This document shows positions 33,628-43,203 of a DNA stretch of 64,000 bases, in pieces; the first letter of the stretch is position 1; every line of letters starts with the position of its first letter. The stretch lies in contig JAGZIY010000011.1 in assembly GCA_018365995.1 (NCBI GenBank), positions 5,978-69,977 on the forward strand, given 5' to 3'. The notes below the pieces were generated by a model. The model worked only from the letters and a program-made list of their open reading frames with translations. It was not told the DNA's origin and did not search any database. The stretch comes from Butyricicoccus pullicaecorum (GTDB lineage Bacteria > Bacillota > Clostridia > Oscillospirales > Butyricicoccaceae). Made by a program: the position numbers and the translations under genes.

Positions 33628-36291
33628 TCAAATCAATTCATGGTATTTCTTCTGATATAAATATTTGACGATTGTCGTGAGCATCATATACGATAACACC
33701 ACAGCCAGTAAAAACACGAAGTATTCCGATGGTAATTTTGTAAAGCCGAACATCCACGCGCCGCTGGTAACAGTAATTGCAGTAAACGTAATGATTCCGG
33801 TGAGTGTAATGCAAATAACTGGCGCAGACGGACGGCTCTGTACAAAGGGGAGCCTTCGTGTGCGCAAAAAATGCAAAATCAGCACCTGCGTCCACATGGA
33901 CTCCAAAAACCAGCCTGTTTGAAAGATAGACATATACTGCATCTGCAAATCCGGATCTGTCAGATGCAGGTAGGTGACTCCGCCGCACAGCATCGGACAC
34001 AGAATATAGTATAGGAACAAAAACGTGATGCTGTCAAACAGCGAACTGATTGCGCCAAAAGACAACATAAATCGCCCCAGATTTCTTCCAGACCATTCGC
34101 GCGGGTGCATCATTTCCTCCTCGTCCACATAATCCCAAGGCAAAACAATGCACAGGGTATCGTACAGCAGGTTGAGCAGCAAAAGCTGTACCGAAGTCAT
34201 AGGCAGGAAGGGTAAAAATGCGCTGGCACAGACAATGGAAAAAATATTGCCAAAATTGGAACTGGCAGTAATTTTGATATATTTGAGCATATTGATAAAC
34301 GTTTTTCTTCCTTCCAAAATGCCCTGCTCCAGTACCCCCAGATCCTTTTGGAGCAGCACTACATCGGCTGCATCCTTGGCTGCATCGACTGCTGTATCCA
34401 CAGATATGCCTACGTTTGCCTCGCAAAGTGCTGGGATATCATTGATTCCATCACCCAAAAATCCGACTGTATGCCCATTTTGACGCAGAGAAGAAACCAG
34501 ACGTACCTTTTGAGCAGGTGTAAGCTCTGCAAAGACATGGGTCTGCTCCACCACTGTGCATAGCTGTCTGTCCGTCATTTCGTCCAGTCTGTCACCTGTC
34601 AGTACGCGCTCCGCAGAAATCCCCACGCGGCTGCATATCGAGACTGCCACATCTGCCTGATCCCCCGTCAAAATTTTTGGAGTCACGTTCAGCCGTTCGA
34701 GTGCCTGCACTGATGCCTTTGCCGTTTTCTTAGGTGCATCAAAGAACGCCAAATACCCCACCAGCGTCATATCAGTTTCGTCATCTGCGGTAATCTGGCT
34801 TTGCCCGCTTATATTTTTTTGTGCAACAGCAATTACCTTCATGCCGTCTTGCAGCATCTCATCTACTACAGAGGCTACGCTCTGCATCTTATCACTCTCG
34901 ACAGGCAGAACTTCCCCTCGATACTCCACATGACTGCATCGTGCAGCGACGTGATAGATATCTCCTTTTATAATGAGTTTACTTTGTCCATTTTTATCTG
35001 CCACAAGAATACTGACCAATTTGCGTCCATAGTCAAAAGGGATCTCGTCGATTTTTGGATACTGCCCAAGCAACTCCTTATAATGGATTTCGCGCTCCGG
35101 CATTGTCTGACAGGCAAGGATTGCATTATCGACCGGATTGCGGACGCCAGAATGATAAGAACTGTTTAGGAACGCCAGATCCAGCACTTTTGTATCTTCA
35201 TTTCCCAGCACGTCCATGTAATATTCGAGCAATATACTCTCGTTTGTGAGTGTTCCTGTCTTGTCCATACAGATGACATCCATGCTGCCAAATCCCTGCA
35301 TTGCGTTGATGTCTTTGATGATGGTCTGCCCGCGGCTCATGGCAAGGCTGCCCTTCGCAAGGCAGGCAGTGATTACCATGGGAAGCATCTCCGGCATGAG
35401 TCCGACTGCCACAGACAGCGCAAAGGCAAAGGATTCCAGCCATTTTCCGCCTGTGACACCGAGCAGGACAAACACGCAGGGAACGAGCACCGCCATAAAA
35501 CGGAGCATCACCCAAGCAATCGCATTGGCTCCCGTTTGAAAAGAATTTTTATCATTTGCACGCGGTTTTTCGAAACTGCCATAGAGCGTATTCTCGCCCA
35601 CTGCCAGCACAATGCCCTCTCCCTTACCACTGATTACCGTTGTTGCCATAAACACAAGATTGTCCAGCTGGGTCAGCGTTTTCTGGTCGGCATAACTGCG
35701 TTTCTGGCTGCTCTTTTCCACAATCGCACTTTCCCCTGTTACAGCTGCCTGCGAGATAAAAAGGTCTGTGACCTCTGTCAGCCGGATATCTGCTGGAACA
35801 CGATCCCCCACAGAAAAACGGACAACGTCCCCCACCACCAGTTCTTCCACGGGTATTTGCAGACTTTCTCCCTGTCGTTTTACGGTAATCTTTTCGTGAA
35901 TCATCAAATCCAGCTTCTGTGCCGCAATCTTTGCCCGCAGCTCCTGAATCGACCGAATGATACCGCTGATTCCAATCATGAAAAAAATGATGACTGCCGT
36001 TGTGTTGTTTTTGGAAAAGCTGGAACCCAAAAAGACGTCTGACATCAAGGAGATGATACCCAGCACAAAGAGAATCACATGAAACGGATTGACAAACGCA
36101 TGCCATAACCGTCGTGCAATCGTATCATTTTTTTGTCCGCTCAAGCGATTCATTCCATATTTTTGGCGCATCTCCTCGACCTGCTCATGCGATAAGCCGT
36201 CTGGAGATGTCTCCAGCGCCTGATAGATTTCTGATACCTCATAGTAGGCGTATTTTTTGATACGATTGTCAAACAATGATTTTCTTGACAC
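33628..36291 (-). CDS. Mg2+-translocating P-type ATPase (MgtA/MgtB type), copy 2
   Basis: 887 residues, paralogous to the product of 30103-32868 along its full length. Motifs: AVTGESAIVEK, CMDKTGTLTNES (phospho-Asp), FLGDGINDIPALC, and NLLYDTLCIVLPWDYVDEEE. The start is a GTG at 36291 with AAGGAGA upstream. It is about 35 residues shorter at the N-terminus than copy 1. It is first in the gene order ATPase-2, regulator, ATPase-1, small membrane protein. Confidence 0.92.
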   Translation of the reverse strand: MSRKSLFDNRIKKYAYYEVSEIYQALETSPDGLSHEQVEEMRQKYGMNRLSGQKNDTIARRLWHAFVNPFHVILFVLGIISLMSDVFLGSSFSKNNTTAVIIFFMIGISGIIRSIQELRAKIAAQKLDLMIHEKITVKRQGESLQIPVEELVVGDVVRFSVGDRVPADIRLTEVTDLFISQAAVTGESAIVEKSSQKRSYADQKTLTQLDNLVFMATTVISGKGEGIVLAVGENTLYGSFEKPRANDKNSFQTGANAIAWVMLRFMAVLVPCVFVLLGVTGGKWLESFAFALSVAVGLMPEMLPMVITACLAKGSLAMSRGQTIIKDINAMQGFGSMDVICMDKTGTLTNESILLEYYMDVLGNEDTKVLDLAFLNSSYHSGVRNPVDNAILACQTMPEREIHYKELLGQYPKIDEIPFDYGRKLVSILVADKNGQSKLIIKGDIYHVAARCSHVEYRGEVLPVESDKMQSVASVVDEMLQDGMKVIAVAQKNISGQSQITADDETDMTLVGYLAFFDAPKKTAKASVQALERLNVTPKILTGDQADVAVSICSRVGISAERVLTGDRLDEMTDRQLCTVVEQTHVFAELTPAQKVRLVSSLRQNGHTVGFLGDGINDIPALCEANVGISVDTAVDAAKDAADVVLLQKDLGVLEQGILEGRKTFINMLKYIKITASSNFGNIFSIVCASAFLPFLPMTSVQLLLLNLLYDTLCIVLPWDYVDEEEMMHPREWSGRNLGRFMLSFGAISSLFDSITFLFLYYILCPMLCGGVTYLHLTDPDLQMQYMSIFQTGWFLESMWTQVLILHFLRTRRLPFVQSRPSAPVICITLTGIITFTAITVTSGAWMFGFTKLPSEYFVFLLAVVLSYMMLTTIVKYLYQKKYHELI

Positions 36292-36450
36292 AGGGCAGTC
36301 TCTCCTTCCACAATCATCGCTAAAACTATTTTAACATGGTGTTGCAAAAAAGCGATCCCTATTTTTTATTTTCGCAAATATCCTGTGTATCCAGCCAGTC
36401 GCCCCAAATATAATGTCAGCTTATATAAAAGCTGCCGAAGTCCGTCCAAA

Positions 36451-36537
36451 CACTGCGGTTTTTGACGCGTCCGCCGTATAAAGCACTCTAAACGAAGAAT
36501 GCCAGAAACCGCACATAAATGAACGATTTCTGGCATT
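36451..36537 (-). repeat. Structured 3' element, copy 2
   Basis: Minus-strand hairpin ATGCCAGAA ... TTCTGGCAT followed by ATTCTTCGT and AAAAACCGCAG, matching the element at 20311-20400. It starts about 18 nt after the stop of the hemolysin III-like gene, in the same sense. Confidence 0.55.
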
Positions 36538-36554
36538 TTTCCTGACAAATACTT

Positions 36555-37205
36555 TTATAGAACGAACCAATATACTACGAAATAATGTGCCAGACTGCCC
36601 GCAAGCACAAACAGATGGAACAGCTCATGAAATCCAATCATGGGAGAGAAATTGGGTTTTTTCAAAATATAAATTATACCGCCGATGGTATAGGAGAATC
36701 CGCCAATGGCAAGCAGGGCAATGGCAGGCGGTGACATGGAAAGCACCACGTCAAAGCGAAAGAGGACAGCCCAGCCCATGAGCAGGTATAAGATTGTACC
36801 CAAAAATCGCGGTGCATCAATCCACAGCAGCTTGACCGCAATACCAAAGAGTGCAATCCCCCAAATCACTGCAAGAAACAGATAAGAATCGGGTGCTTTC
36901 ATATAGCGAAGGACAATGGGTGTATAACTGCCTGCAATGAGTACATAAATCATGCTGTGGTCGAGTTTTTTGAGAAGCCGCAGTGTCTGCTCTCCAGCAA
37001 GCGCATAGTGATAGACTGCGCTCGCTGTATAAAGTGCGGTAATCGACAGGCAAAACAGGCTGACTGAGCAAATCGTCAGCGCGTCCGCATGCTGTCCCAC
37101 GGCATGAAACAGCATCAGGATCAGACCAATCACACCACCAATTGCCCCAAGAAAGTGTGAATAACAAGAAAATGGCTCTCTGGCTCTTCGAAATACACAC
37201 GGCAT
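36555..37205 (-). CDS. Hemolysin III / PAQR-family membrane protein
   Basis: About 216 residues with seven TM segments. PAQR zinc-site motifs are visible: ASAVYHYALAGE, KLDHSMIYVLIAGSYTP and IGFHELFHLFVLAGSLAHY. Bacterial members (YqfA, HlyIII) have uncertain roles, and some relatives act as ceramidase-like hydrolases. The start is ATG 37205 (9 nt after AGGGG); an ATG two codons earlier is too close to the ribosome site. It is transcribed alone. Confidence 0.9.
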   Translation of the reverse strand: MPCVFRRAREPFSCYSHFLGAIGGVIGLILMLFHAVGQHADALTICSVSLFCLSITALYTASAVYHYALAGEQTLRLLKKLDHSMIYVLIAGSYTPIVLRYMKAPDSYLFLAVIWGIALFGIAVKLLWIDAPRFLGTILYLLMGWAVLFRFDVVLSMSPPAIALLAIGGFSYTIGGIIYILKKPNFSPMIGFHELFHLFVLAGSLAHYFVVYWFVL

Positions 37206-37377
37206 ATCCATGCACCCCTTTATATAGTTATTAAAACGATATTATCCTATTTATATTACCACTTTTCATCGAAATTGCAACGACCCTCTTGCAAGTTTTT
37301 GCCATTTGCGATAAAATAATTTCAAGACCACGCAAAATTATTTGTGCTGTTCTCCAAACAGGAAGGAAAATGACTGG

Positions 37378-37908
37378 ATGAAAAACTTATCTGCACTCAT
37401 TGAAGAAGTCATACGTGACCACGATATTATGCCAGATGCAGTTCCCATGCTGGATCTCTATATGGATCAGGTTCTTACCCTGTTTAATGAAGGCTTGGCA
37501 GAAAACAAGCGCTATCCACAGGATAAGCTGCTGACCAAAACCATGATCAACAACTATTCAAAAGAAAAGCTGCTTCTTCCTGTAAAGGGTAAAAAATACA
37601 CTAGGCAGCACATTATTCAAATGCTCTGCATCTATCAGCTCAAGCAAACGCTTTCTCTCGCTGATGTCAAGGCGCTGATTGGACGCAATGATGTGGACTT
37701 TGAACAGTGCTTTAACCGCTTTTTGAGCAGCAAAGAGCATTTGCGTGAAATGATTCCACAAGAACTGACCACCTATCTGGACATCGACTTGTCAGACCCC
37801 AACGAGGTGCTCACTTTCTGTCTCGCCCTGTCTGCTGCCTCAACCTATCTCCAGCGCCTGTGCCAGTCCATCATTGATGCACGGGCAGCAGAACAGAAAA
37901 AACCATGA
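37378..37908 (+). CDS. DUF1836 domain protein
   Basis: 176 residues, all helical. The central part (MINNYSKEKLLLPVKGKKYT, then RQHIIQMLCIYQLKQTLSL) resembles a MerR-like winged helix, the usual reading of DUF1836, which is common in Firmicutes and of unknown role. The ATG at 37378 has a GGAAGGAAAA site. It stands alone with its own terminator at 37917. Confidence 0.82.
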   Translation: MKNLSALIEEVIRDHDIMPDAVPMLDLYMDQVLTLFNEGLAENKRYPQDKLLTKTMINNYSKEKLLLPVKGKKYTRQHIIQMLCIYQLKQTLSLADVKALIGRNDVDFEQCFNRFLSSKEHLREMIPQELTTYLDIDLSDPNEVLTFCLALSAASTYLQRLCQSIIDARAAEQKKP

Positions 37909-37916
37909 CCCTTCCC

Positions 37917-37959
37917 GCCTGTCTCCCCCATACCTTTTATTGGGGAAGCAGGCATTTTT
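37917..37959 (+). terminator. Intrinsic terminator after the DUF1836 gene
   Basis: GCCTG.CTCCCC pairs with GGGG..CAGGC, followed by ATTTTTC. Confidence 0.75.
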
Positions 37960-38176
37960 CATATCGTGCTCCATGTCTCTGGTCGCAGACCCTGCGGCAA
38001 AGGCAGGGAAAACCATCCCTTTCAAAACTACGTCATTCCTGCATCCCTTCTCATTTTTCCTATAAAAATGATAGGATTCATGCAAACGGTGCTTATTTTA
38101 TGCAAATTGTCTGATAATTGGCGCATATCACGTATAGATTTTATCGTATCTTTGACGTTTTATCAGGTAAAAGTGA

Positions 38177-38205
38177 TTGATTCGAACCCGCTCGCGTGAT
38201 AAAAT
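38177..38205 (+). promoter_or_regulatory. Promoter of gdhA
   Basis: TTGATT, 17 bp, TAAAAT, 77 nt before the ATG. Confidence 0.7.
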
Positions 38206-38281
38206 AAAGGCATCTACTATGAACCCAGCAGAGCAGTAAACCGCTGTTTCTGTGATTCGAATGAATATGGAGGTCACTATT

Positions 38282-39628
38282 ATGTTCAAGAGCGAATATC
38301 TGAACCGTGTCTATGAAGGTCTTGCTGCACGCAATGCACATGAGCCTGAGTTTCTTCAGGCAGTCCGTGAGGTTTTTGAATCTCTGGAACCTGTCATTGC
38401 TGCCCGCCCGGAAATCGAAAAAAACGGCATTATCGAACGCATTGTAGAGCCGGAGCGTATTCTGAACTTCCGCGTTTCTTGGGTAGATGACGCAGGAAAG
38501 GTGCAGGTAAACCGCGCTTGGCGTATCCAGTTCAATTCCGCAATTGGCCCATATAAGGGTGGTCTTCGTCTGCACCCCTCTGTAAACCAGTCCATTATCA
38601 AGTTTTTGGGCTTTGAGCAGATTTTCAAGAACAGCCTGACCGGTCTGCCAATGGGCGGCGGCAAGGGCGGCTCTGACTTTGATCCAAAGGGCAAGAGCGA
38701 TAATGAAATCATGCGCTTCTGTCAGTCCTTTATGACCGAGCTTGCACGTCATATCGGACCGGATACCGACGTACCAGCTGGCGATATCGGCACCGGTGCA
38801 CGCGAAATCGGCTATCTGTTTGGTCAGTATAAGCGCCTGCGCAATGAATTTACCGGTGTACTGACCGGCAAGGGTCTGTCCTACGGCGGCTCTCTGGCAC
38901 GCACACAGGCAACCGGCTACGGTGTCTGCTACTATATGCAGGAAATGCTTTCCGATATGAATACCTCCTTTGCAGACAAAAAGGTTGTCATCTCCGGTTC
39001 TGGTAATGTTGCGCTGTATGCCTGCCAAAAGGCGACCCAGCTTGGCGGCAAGGTCATTGCAATGAGCGATTCCAACGGCTATATCGTGGATGAAAACGGC
39101 ATTGACTACAAGGTCATTCAGGAAATCAAGGAGGTCAAGCGTGCACGCATCAAGACCTACCTCGACTATGTACCGTCCGCAAAATATGTAGAGGGCTGCC
39201 GCGGTATTTGGACAACGCCCTGTGATATTGCACTGCCCTGTGCTACCCAGAACGAGCTGAATGGAGACGAGGCAAAGGCTCTGGTTGCAAATGGTGTACA
39301 GGCTGTCGCTGAGGGCGCAAATATGCCCTGTACGCCAGAGGCTGTGGAGACATTCCAGTCTGCCGGTGTTAAGTTTGGTCCGGCAAAGGCTGCCAATGCA
39401 GGCGGTGTTGCAACCTCCGGTCTCGAAATGAGCCAAAACAGCCAGCGTCTGTCATGGACCTTTGAGGAGGTTGACGAAAAGCTGCACGGCATTATGGTCA
39501 ATATCTACAAGTCCTGTAAAGATGCAGCTGCTCGATACGGCATGGAGGGCAACCTTGTTGCAGGCGCCAATATCGCAGGTTTTGAAAAGGTTTGCGATGC
39601 GATGCTGTGGCAGGGTGTTGCATACTAA
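38282..39628 (+). CDS. gdhA: Glutamate dehydrogenase (NADP-type)
   Basis: 448 residues. It interconverts 2-oxoglutarate plus ammonia and glutamate. Motifs: RIQFNSAIGPYKGGLRLHP, LPMGGGKGGSDFDP (catalytic Lys region), PAGDIGTGAREIG, and a Rossmann start VVISGSGNVALY (about 238-249). Length and the LPMGGGKGG form match hexameric NADP-dependent enzymes. ATGGAGGTC is upstream of ATG 38282. Codon use is strongly biased toward common codons, and high expression is likely. A long antisense frame on the minus strand is a shadow of this bias. Confidence 0.96.
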   Translation: MFKSEYLNRVYEGLAARNAHEPEFLQAVREVFESLEPVIAARPEIEKNGIIERIVEPERILNFRVSWVDDAGKVQVNRAWRIQFNSAIGPYKGGLRLHPSVNQSIIKFLGFEQIFKNSLTGLPMGGGKGGSDFDPKGKSDNEIMRFCQSFMTELARHIGPDTDVPAGDIGTGAREIGYLFGQYKRLRNEFTGVLTGKGLSYGGSLARTQATGYGVCYYMQEMLSDMNTSFADKKVVISGSGNVALYACQKATQLGGKVIAMSDSNGYIVDENGIDYKVIQEIKEVKRARIKTYLDYVPSAKYVEGCRGIWTTPCDIALPCATQNELNGDEAKALVANGVQAVAEGANMPCTPEAVETFQSAGVKFGPAKAANAGGVATSGLEMSQNSQRLSWTFEEVDEKLHGIMVNIYKSCKDAAARYGMEGNLVAGANIAGFEKVCDAMLWQGVAY

Positions 39629-39739
39629 TTTGACTCACTGACAGGCAATAGTGAAAATTTGGTTATTTCTCATGAAAATATGAAAGATACAGCAAATCTA
39701 TATCGTTTATAATTTTATAAATATGACCATCTCATAATA

Positions 39740-39779
39740 AACAGGGACTATATCTTTTAATGATATAGTCCCTGTTTTG
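39740..39779. terminator. Bidirectional terminator between gdhA and the MFS gene
   Basis: A 17-bp perfect stem starting AAACAGGGACTATATC with a short loop and T-rich tails on both strands. Confidence 0.9.
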
Positions 39780-39803
39780 CAAAACTTGTTTTTAGAAATA
39801 TCT

Positions 39804-41210
39804 TTATTGAATTGTAGATTTTTTCTGTGCTTCACGCTCCAGCAGTTCCTTCATAATCGTCGGATACTCCTTGTCCAACTTGTAGGACAGAAGAACAAGA
39901 ATCATCAGAATACCAAGTGCAGTAACCCCCCACACAAACATATTTGAGATCATATCCAGTGCTGGCTGCGACTGTACCGTCAGACTTCCATCATACCCAC
40001 TGGAAGCCATAATACCGCCAATCAGCGCCGAACCAATCCCCTGACCGAACTTCTGTCCCGAAGTTGCAGCAGATTGAATTGCGCCGGCGGTGCGCAGTCC
40101 GGTTTTCCACTGACCGTACTCAATCGCGTCCGCAATCATAGTAAAGATCATGCCAAGAATAGGCGTCATTCCAATGCCGCGCAGCAAACCGCCAATCGTT
40201 ACAATTGTAACGCTGGTTGGGCCGACAAGAACGATGACAGAACCTGCGATAATAAACAATGCACCCAGAATACACCAGTTGCGTTTGGTTGTCAGGTGCA
40301 TGACTTTGCCTAAAAGAAGAGTTGCGATAATCGTAATACCATAACAAGCGGTATTGACATTGCCGATAATGGTCATGTCACCCATGATCCATTTACAATA
40401 ATATGTCGTGACTGTGCCAGAGAAGGTTTGGTACATCGCGAAAGCCACAAAGAAAAGAAACAGCATGATAAAATACTTGTTTTTAAACAGTGCTGGAACC
40501 GCCTCTTTTAGAGGAACCTTTTCCTCTCCGTATTCATCTAATACTTCAACACGTTCACGTACACAGGCAAAGCAGAACAGCATAAGCGCCGCAGCAGCTG
40601 AAGCATAAATTGCTGTCAGAATAATCCAGTTTTGCTGATTTGCTGCACCACCATTCGGCATTACTGCAAGGATCTTCGTATAAACCAGCGTAATCAGAAT
40701 ATTTCCGATGGGACTCATTGCCATGCGAATAATGTTAATCTTGGAGCGCTCTTCCTGACTGCGTGTCATATACGTCATCGTTGTCGCAAATGGCAGCTGA
40801 AACATTGTATACACAATGGTAAGCATCAGATTATAAGTGATGAAGATATAAATCGCCTGCGCGAGCTGACCAACATGAGCCGGAACTGTCATCAGCAAAA
40901 CAGCGGCAATCGCATAAGGAACTGACATACGCAGCATCCAAACACGTGCACGTCCATATTTGGAACGGGTGCGATCAATAATAAAACCTGCAGTAATATC
41001 TGAAATACCGTTAAAGACCTGAGAAACAGCGATAATCAGACCAATAATTGCGGGATTTACATGCACAGCATCTGTATAAAATGTAACGAGCAAACTTGTT
41101 GCAATGGTAAAAACGATATTGGTTGAAATTTCTCCACAGCCAAATGCAAATTTTTCGAATCCGGTAACGCGATCTTTTTGAATCAGATGGTTGTATCCAG
41201 TTAGATTCAT
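39804..41210 (-). CDS. GPH-family sugar/cation symporter (MFS)
   Basis: 468 residues with twelve TM segments and the glycoside-pentoside-hexuronide family N-terminus (FEKFAFGCGEISTNIVFTI) and DITAGFIIDRTRSKYGRAR loop. It takes up a glycoside or uronide with Na+ or H+. The ATG at 41210 has GAGG 8 nt upstream. It is last in the LacI-linked carbohydrate operon. Substrate specificity cannot be read from sequence. Confidence 0.9.
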   Translation of the reverse strand: MNLTGYNHLIQKDRVTGFEKFAFGCGEISTNIVFTIATSLLVTFYTDAVHVNPAIIGLIIAVSQVFNGISDITAGFIIDRTRSKYGRARVWMLRMSVPYAIAAVLLMTVPAHVGQLAQAIYIFITYNLMLTIVYTMFQLPFATTMTYMTRSQEERSKINIIRMAMSPIGNILITLVYTKILAVMPNGGAANQQNWIILTAIYASAAAALMLFCFACVRERVEVLDEYGEEKVPLKEAVPALFKNKYFIMLFLFFVAFAMYQTFSGTVTTYYCKWIMGDMTIIGNVNTACYGITIIATLLLGKVMHLTTKRNWCILGALFIIAGSVIVLVGPTSVTIVTIGGLLRGIGMTPILGMIFTMIADAIEYGQWKTGLRTAGAIQSAATSGQKFGQGIGSALIGGIMASSGYDGSLTVQSQPALDMISNMFVWGVTALGILMILVLLSYKLDKEYPTIMKELLEREAQKKSTIQ

Positions 41211-41305
41211 AGTATAATCCTCTGCCTTTCTTCTTTTCATGATTGGTAAAATGAGAACCCATCAAACAGATGATGGGCTCTCGCTCTGGATGCAGGGGAG
41301 TAAGA

Positions 41306-42244
41306 TTACTGACTGATGGTCTGCCTTAGTGCATCAATGGAAGTGTGTACTCCGGCATCAACAGTCATTGTCAAATCCTCCATCTCAAGAGAAACATCAC
41401 CGTTATAGCCCATCATATGAACGACTGAGAAAAACTCCTTCCACCACTGGAGATCCTTGCCGCAACCAACAGCGACATAATTCCAGACACGATCGGCGGA
41501 TTCGGTCACTGGACGAGGTTCCAGCAGACCGTCTGCATCAGCCAGACCGCGCTCGATACGGGCATCTTTTCCGTGCACATGATAGATGCACCCTTTCAGC
41601 GCACGGGCAGCAGCAATCGGGTCTGCGCCCAGCACCATCATGTGAGAGGGATCTAGATTGATACCAATCATGGGATCCACAGCGTTACGCAGCTTCAAAA
41701 GCGTGCTTGCGCTCCAAACCATAGTGCCCGGGAACTCCTCAATGGCAATCTGCTCTAGGCCGCAATTTTTGCAGTGTGCAACGAATTCCTTCCAGAACTG
41801 AATCGTTACTTCCCACTGATAATTATAGGCAGGTTCCATAAAATCCGGCCAAGATACAGTCGAGGTAATCCAGTTTGGTGTAGTATCATCAGGAGAGCCG
41901 GCAGGGAGACCAGCCATTGCAACAATTTTCTTGACCCCAAGCTTTCCAGCCAGTGCAGCGCAGTTGTACATACTCTGCTTATACTGCATACCAGTTTCAG
42001 AAGGCCAAAGTGGGTTGCATGATGTATTGAGTGCCGAGATTCTCATACCACGTTTGTTCAGTTCTTCCTGAAATGCGGCAAGTTTCTTTTCATCTTTCAA
42101 TAGCTCAGCGGTATTCACGTGCTTACACGCACCCCAGCCCCCCGCAGTCATCTCCACTGCGCTGATGCCAAGACTTTTTACTTTATCCAGCATATCCGTA
42201 TAGGACAGATCAGCAAAAACATCGGTACAGATTGCAAGTTCCAT
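41306..42244 (-). CDS. TIM-barrel sugar isomerase/epimerase (IolE/DgpC-like) 1
   Basis: 312 residues of the xylose-isomerase-like TIM barrel (AP_endonuc_2). Probable metal ligands are IEEFPG (Glu), NLDPSHM (Asp, His), YHVHGKD (His) and SLEMED (Glu). Relatives include inositol catabolic IolE/IolH, ketose epimerases and the 3-keto-glycoside lyases of C-deglycosylation. It is co-directional with the second isomerase and the dehydrogenase. Confidence 0.87.
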   Translation of the reverse strand: MELAICTDVFADLSYTDMLDKVKSLGISAVEMTAGGWGACKHVNTAELLKDEKKLAAFQEELNKRGMRISALNTSCNPLWPSETGMQYKQSMYNCAALAGKLGVKKIVAMAGLPAGSPDDTTPNWITSTVSWPDFMEPAYNYQWEVTIQFWKEFVAHCKNCGLEQIAIEEFPGTMVWSASTLLKLRNAVDPMIGINLDPSHMMVLGADPIAAARALKGCIYHVHGKDARIERGLADADGLLEPRPVTESADRVWNYVAVGCGKDLQWWKEFFSVVHMMGYNGDVSLEMEDLTMTVDAGVHTSIDALRQTISQ

Positions 42245-42270
42245 TATGAATCTCCTTTCATTATATCGTC

Positions 42271-43185
42271 TTATAGCAGTTCCTTTTGAATACGTTCAAG
42301 GGCTTCGGGTGCCTGCTTATCCATCTTTTCTGGGAATCCGAAGTAAGACACACAAATGATATTGTCGCCGCCCACTTTAGGTGCGTTGGGCGAAAGCTGC
42401 TTGTTTGCAAAGTTCATCTCACGCAAAGTCTCAAAGATGCCATTAAAATCGACTTCGCCTTCACCCATTGCAGTGTGCTGGTGAATGGTGACGTCAGCGC
42501 GGCCGCGGCTGTTGAGCCAAGGTGGATTTAAGATATAACGGCAGTCTTTGGTCTGATTCCATGTATCTGCCAGCAACACATGCGTCAACTCATCACCTGC
42601 ATACTTGAGCATGTGACGCACATCGCCCTTACCCTGATCGTAGAAGAAGCCGTGCGATGCCGAATAGACATAGCTGAGATTCTTAGAACGGAAGGACTTG
42701 ACGATATCACATGCCTCGTCATTGAGTTCACAGAAATCGTATGGGTGGCTCTGCAGTTCAATACGGATGCCCTCACGCTCGATAATGGGCAGAAGTTCTT
42801 CCATAGACTTGTAGAACATGCCGTTGCAGATCTCCTGCTGGTTTGGATCACCGGAGAACTCAGTGTTGATGACTGGCACACCCATGTTGACCGCAATCTC
42901 AATCATACGTTTCCAATTTGCGACTGCATGCTGACGCTGTTCCTCGGTCGGACCAGACCAGCGATAAACAACGATAAACGAAGAGATTTCCACGCCAGTT
43001 TCCCTGAGTGCCTGACGGTATTCCTGCTCACACTCCTTGGAGAACAGAGGGTGCTTATAGAAGGGATTGATGCGCGGGTGAGGGGACTGCTCAATATATT
43101 TATATCCCCAGTCCGCAACTTTGTGCACATACTCACGAATAGGCATCTGCTTAGCGAGTACATCAACATCAAAAGCGATTTTCAT
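42271..43185 (-). CDS. TIM-barrel sugar isomerase/epimerase-like protein 2
   Basis: 304 residues of the same superfamily but only distantly like gene 1. Candidate ligands are NTEFSGD (Glu), ELQSHPYD (Glu, His), SASHGF (His) and TIHQHTAMGEGEVDF (His, Glu). It starts at ATG 43185 with GGGAGG upstream. It lies between the Gfo/Idh gene and isomerase 1 with gaps of 18-26 nt, so one operon. Confidence 0.85.
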   Translation of the reverse strand: MKIAFDVDVLAKQMPIREYVHKVADWGYKYIEQSPHPRINPFYKHPLFSKECEQEYRQALRETGVEISSFIVVYRWSGPTEEQRQHAVANWKRMIEIAVNMGVPVINTEFSGDPNQQEICNGMFYKSMEELLPIIEREGIRIELQSHPYDFCELNDEACDIVKSFRSKNLSYVYSASHGFFYDQGKGDVRHMLKYAGDELTHVLLADTWNQTKDCRYILNPPWLNSRGRADVTIHQHTAMGEGEVDFNGIFETLREMNFANKQLSPNAPKVGGDNIICVSYFGFPEKMDKQAPEALERIQKELL

Positions 43186-43203
43186 ATAAGATAACCTCCC
43201 AAA

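Larger units (their letters stand above)
37909..38281. other. Intergenic region upstream of gdhA
   Basis: 373 nt without a gene. It contains a terminator (37917-37959) and the gdhA promoter (38177-38205). About 200 nt between them are not assigned; I see no known riboswitch core. Confidence 0.6.

Noticed and set aside
38141..39436. 431-residue open frame antisense to gdhA
   Set aside because: It arises from the strong codon bias of gdhA; no ribosome site and no recognisable domain.
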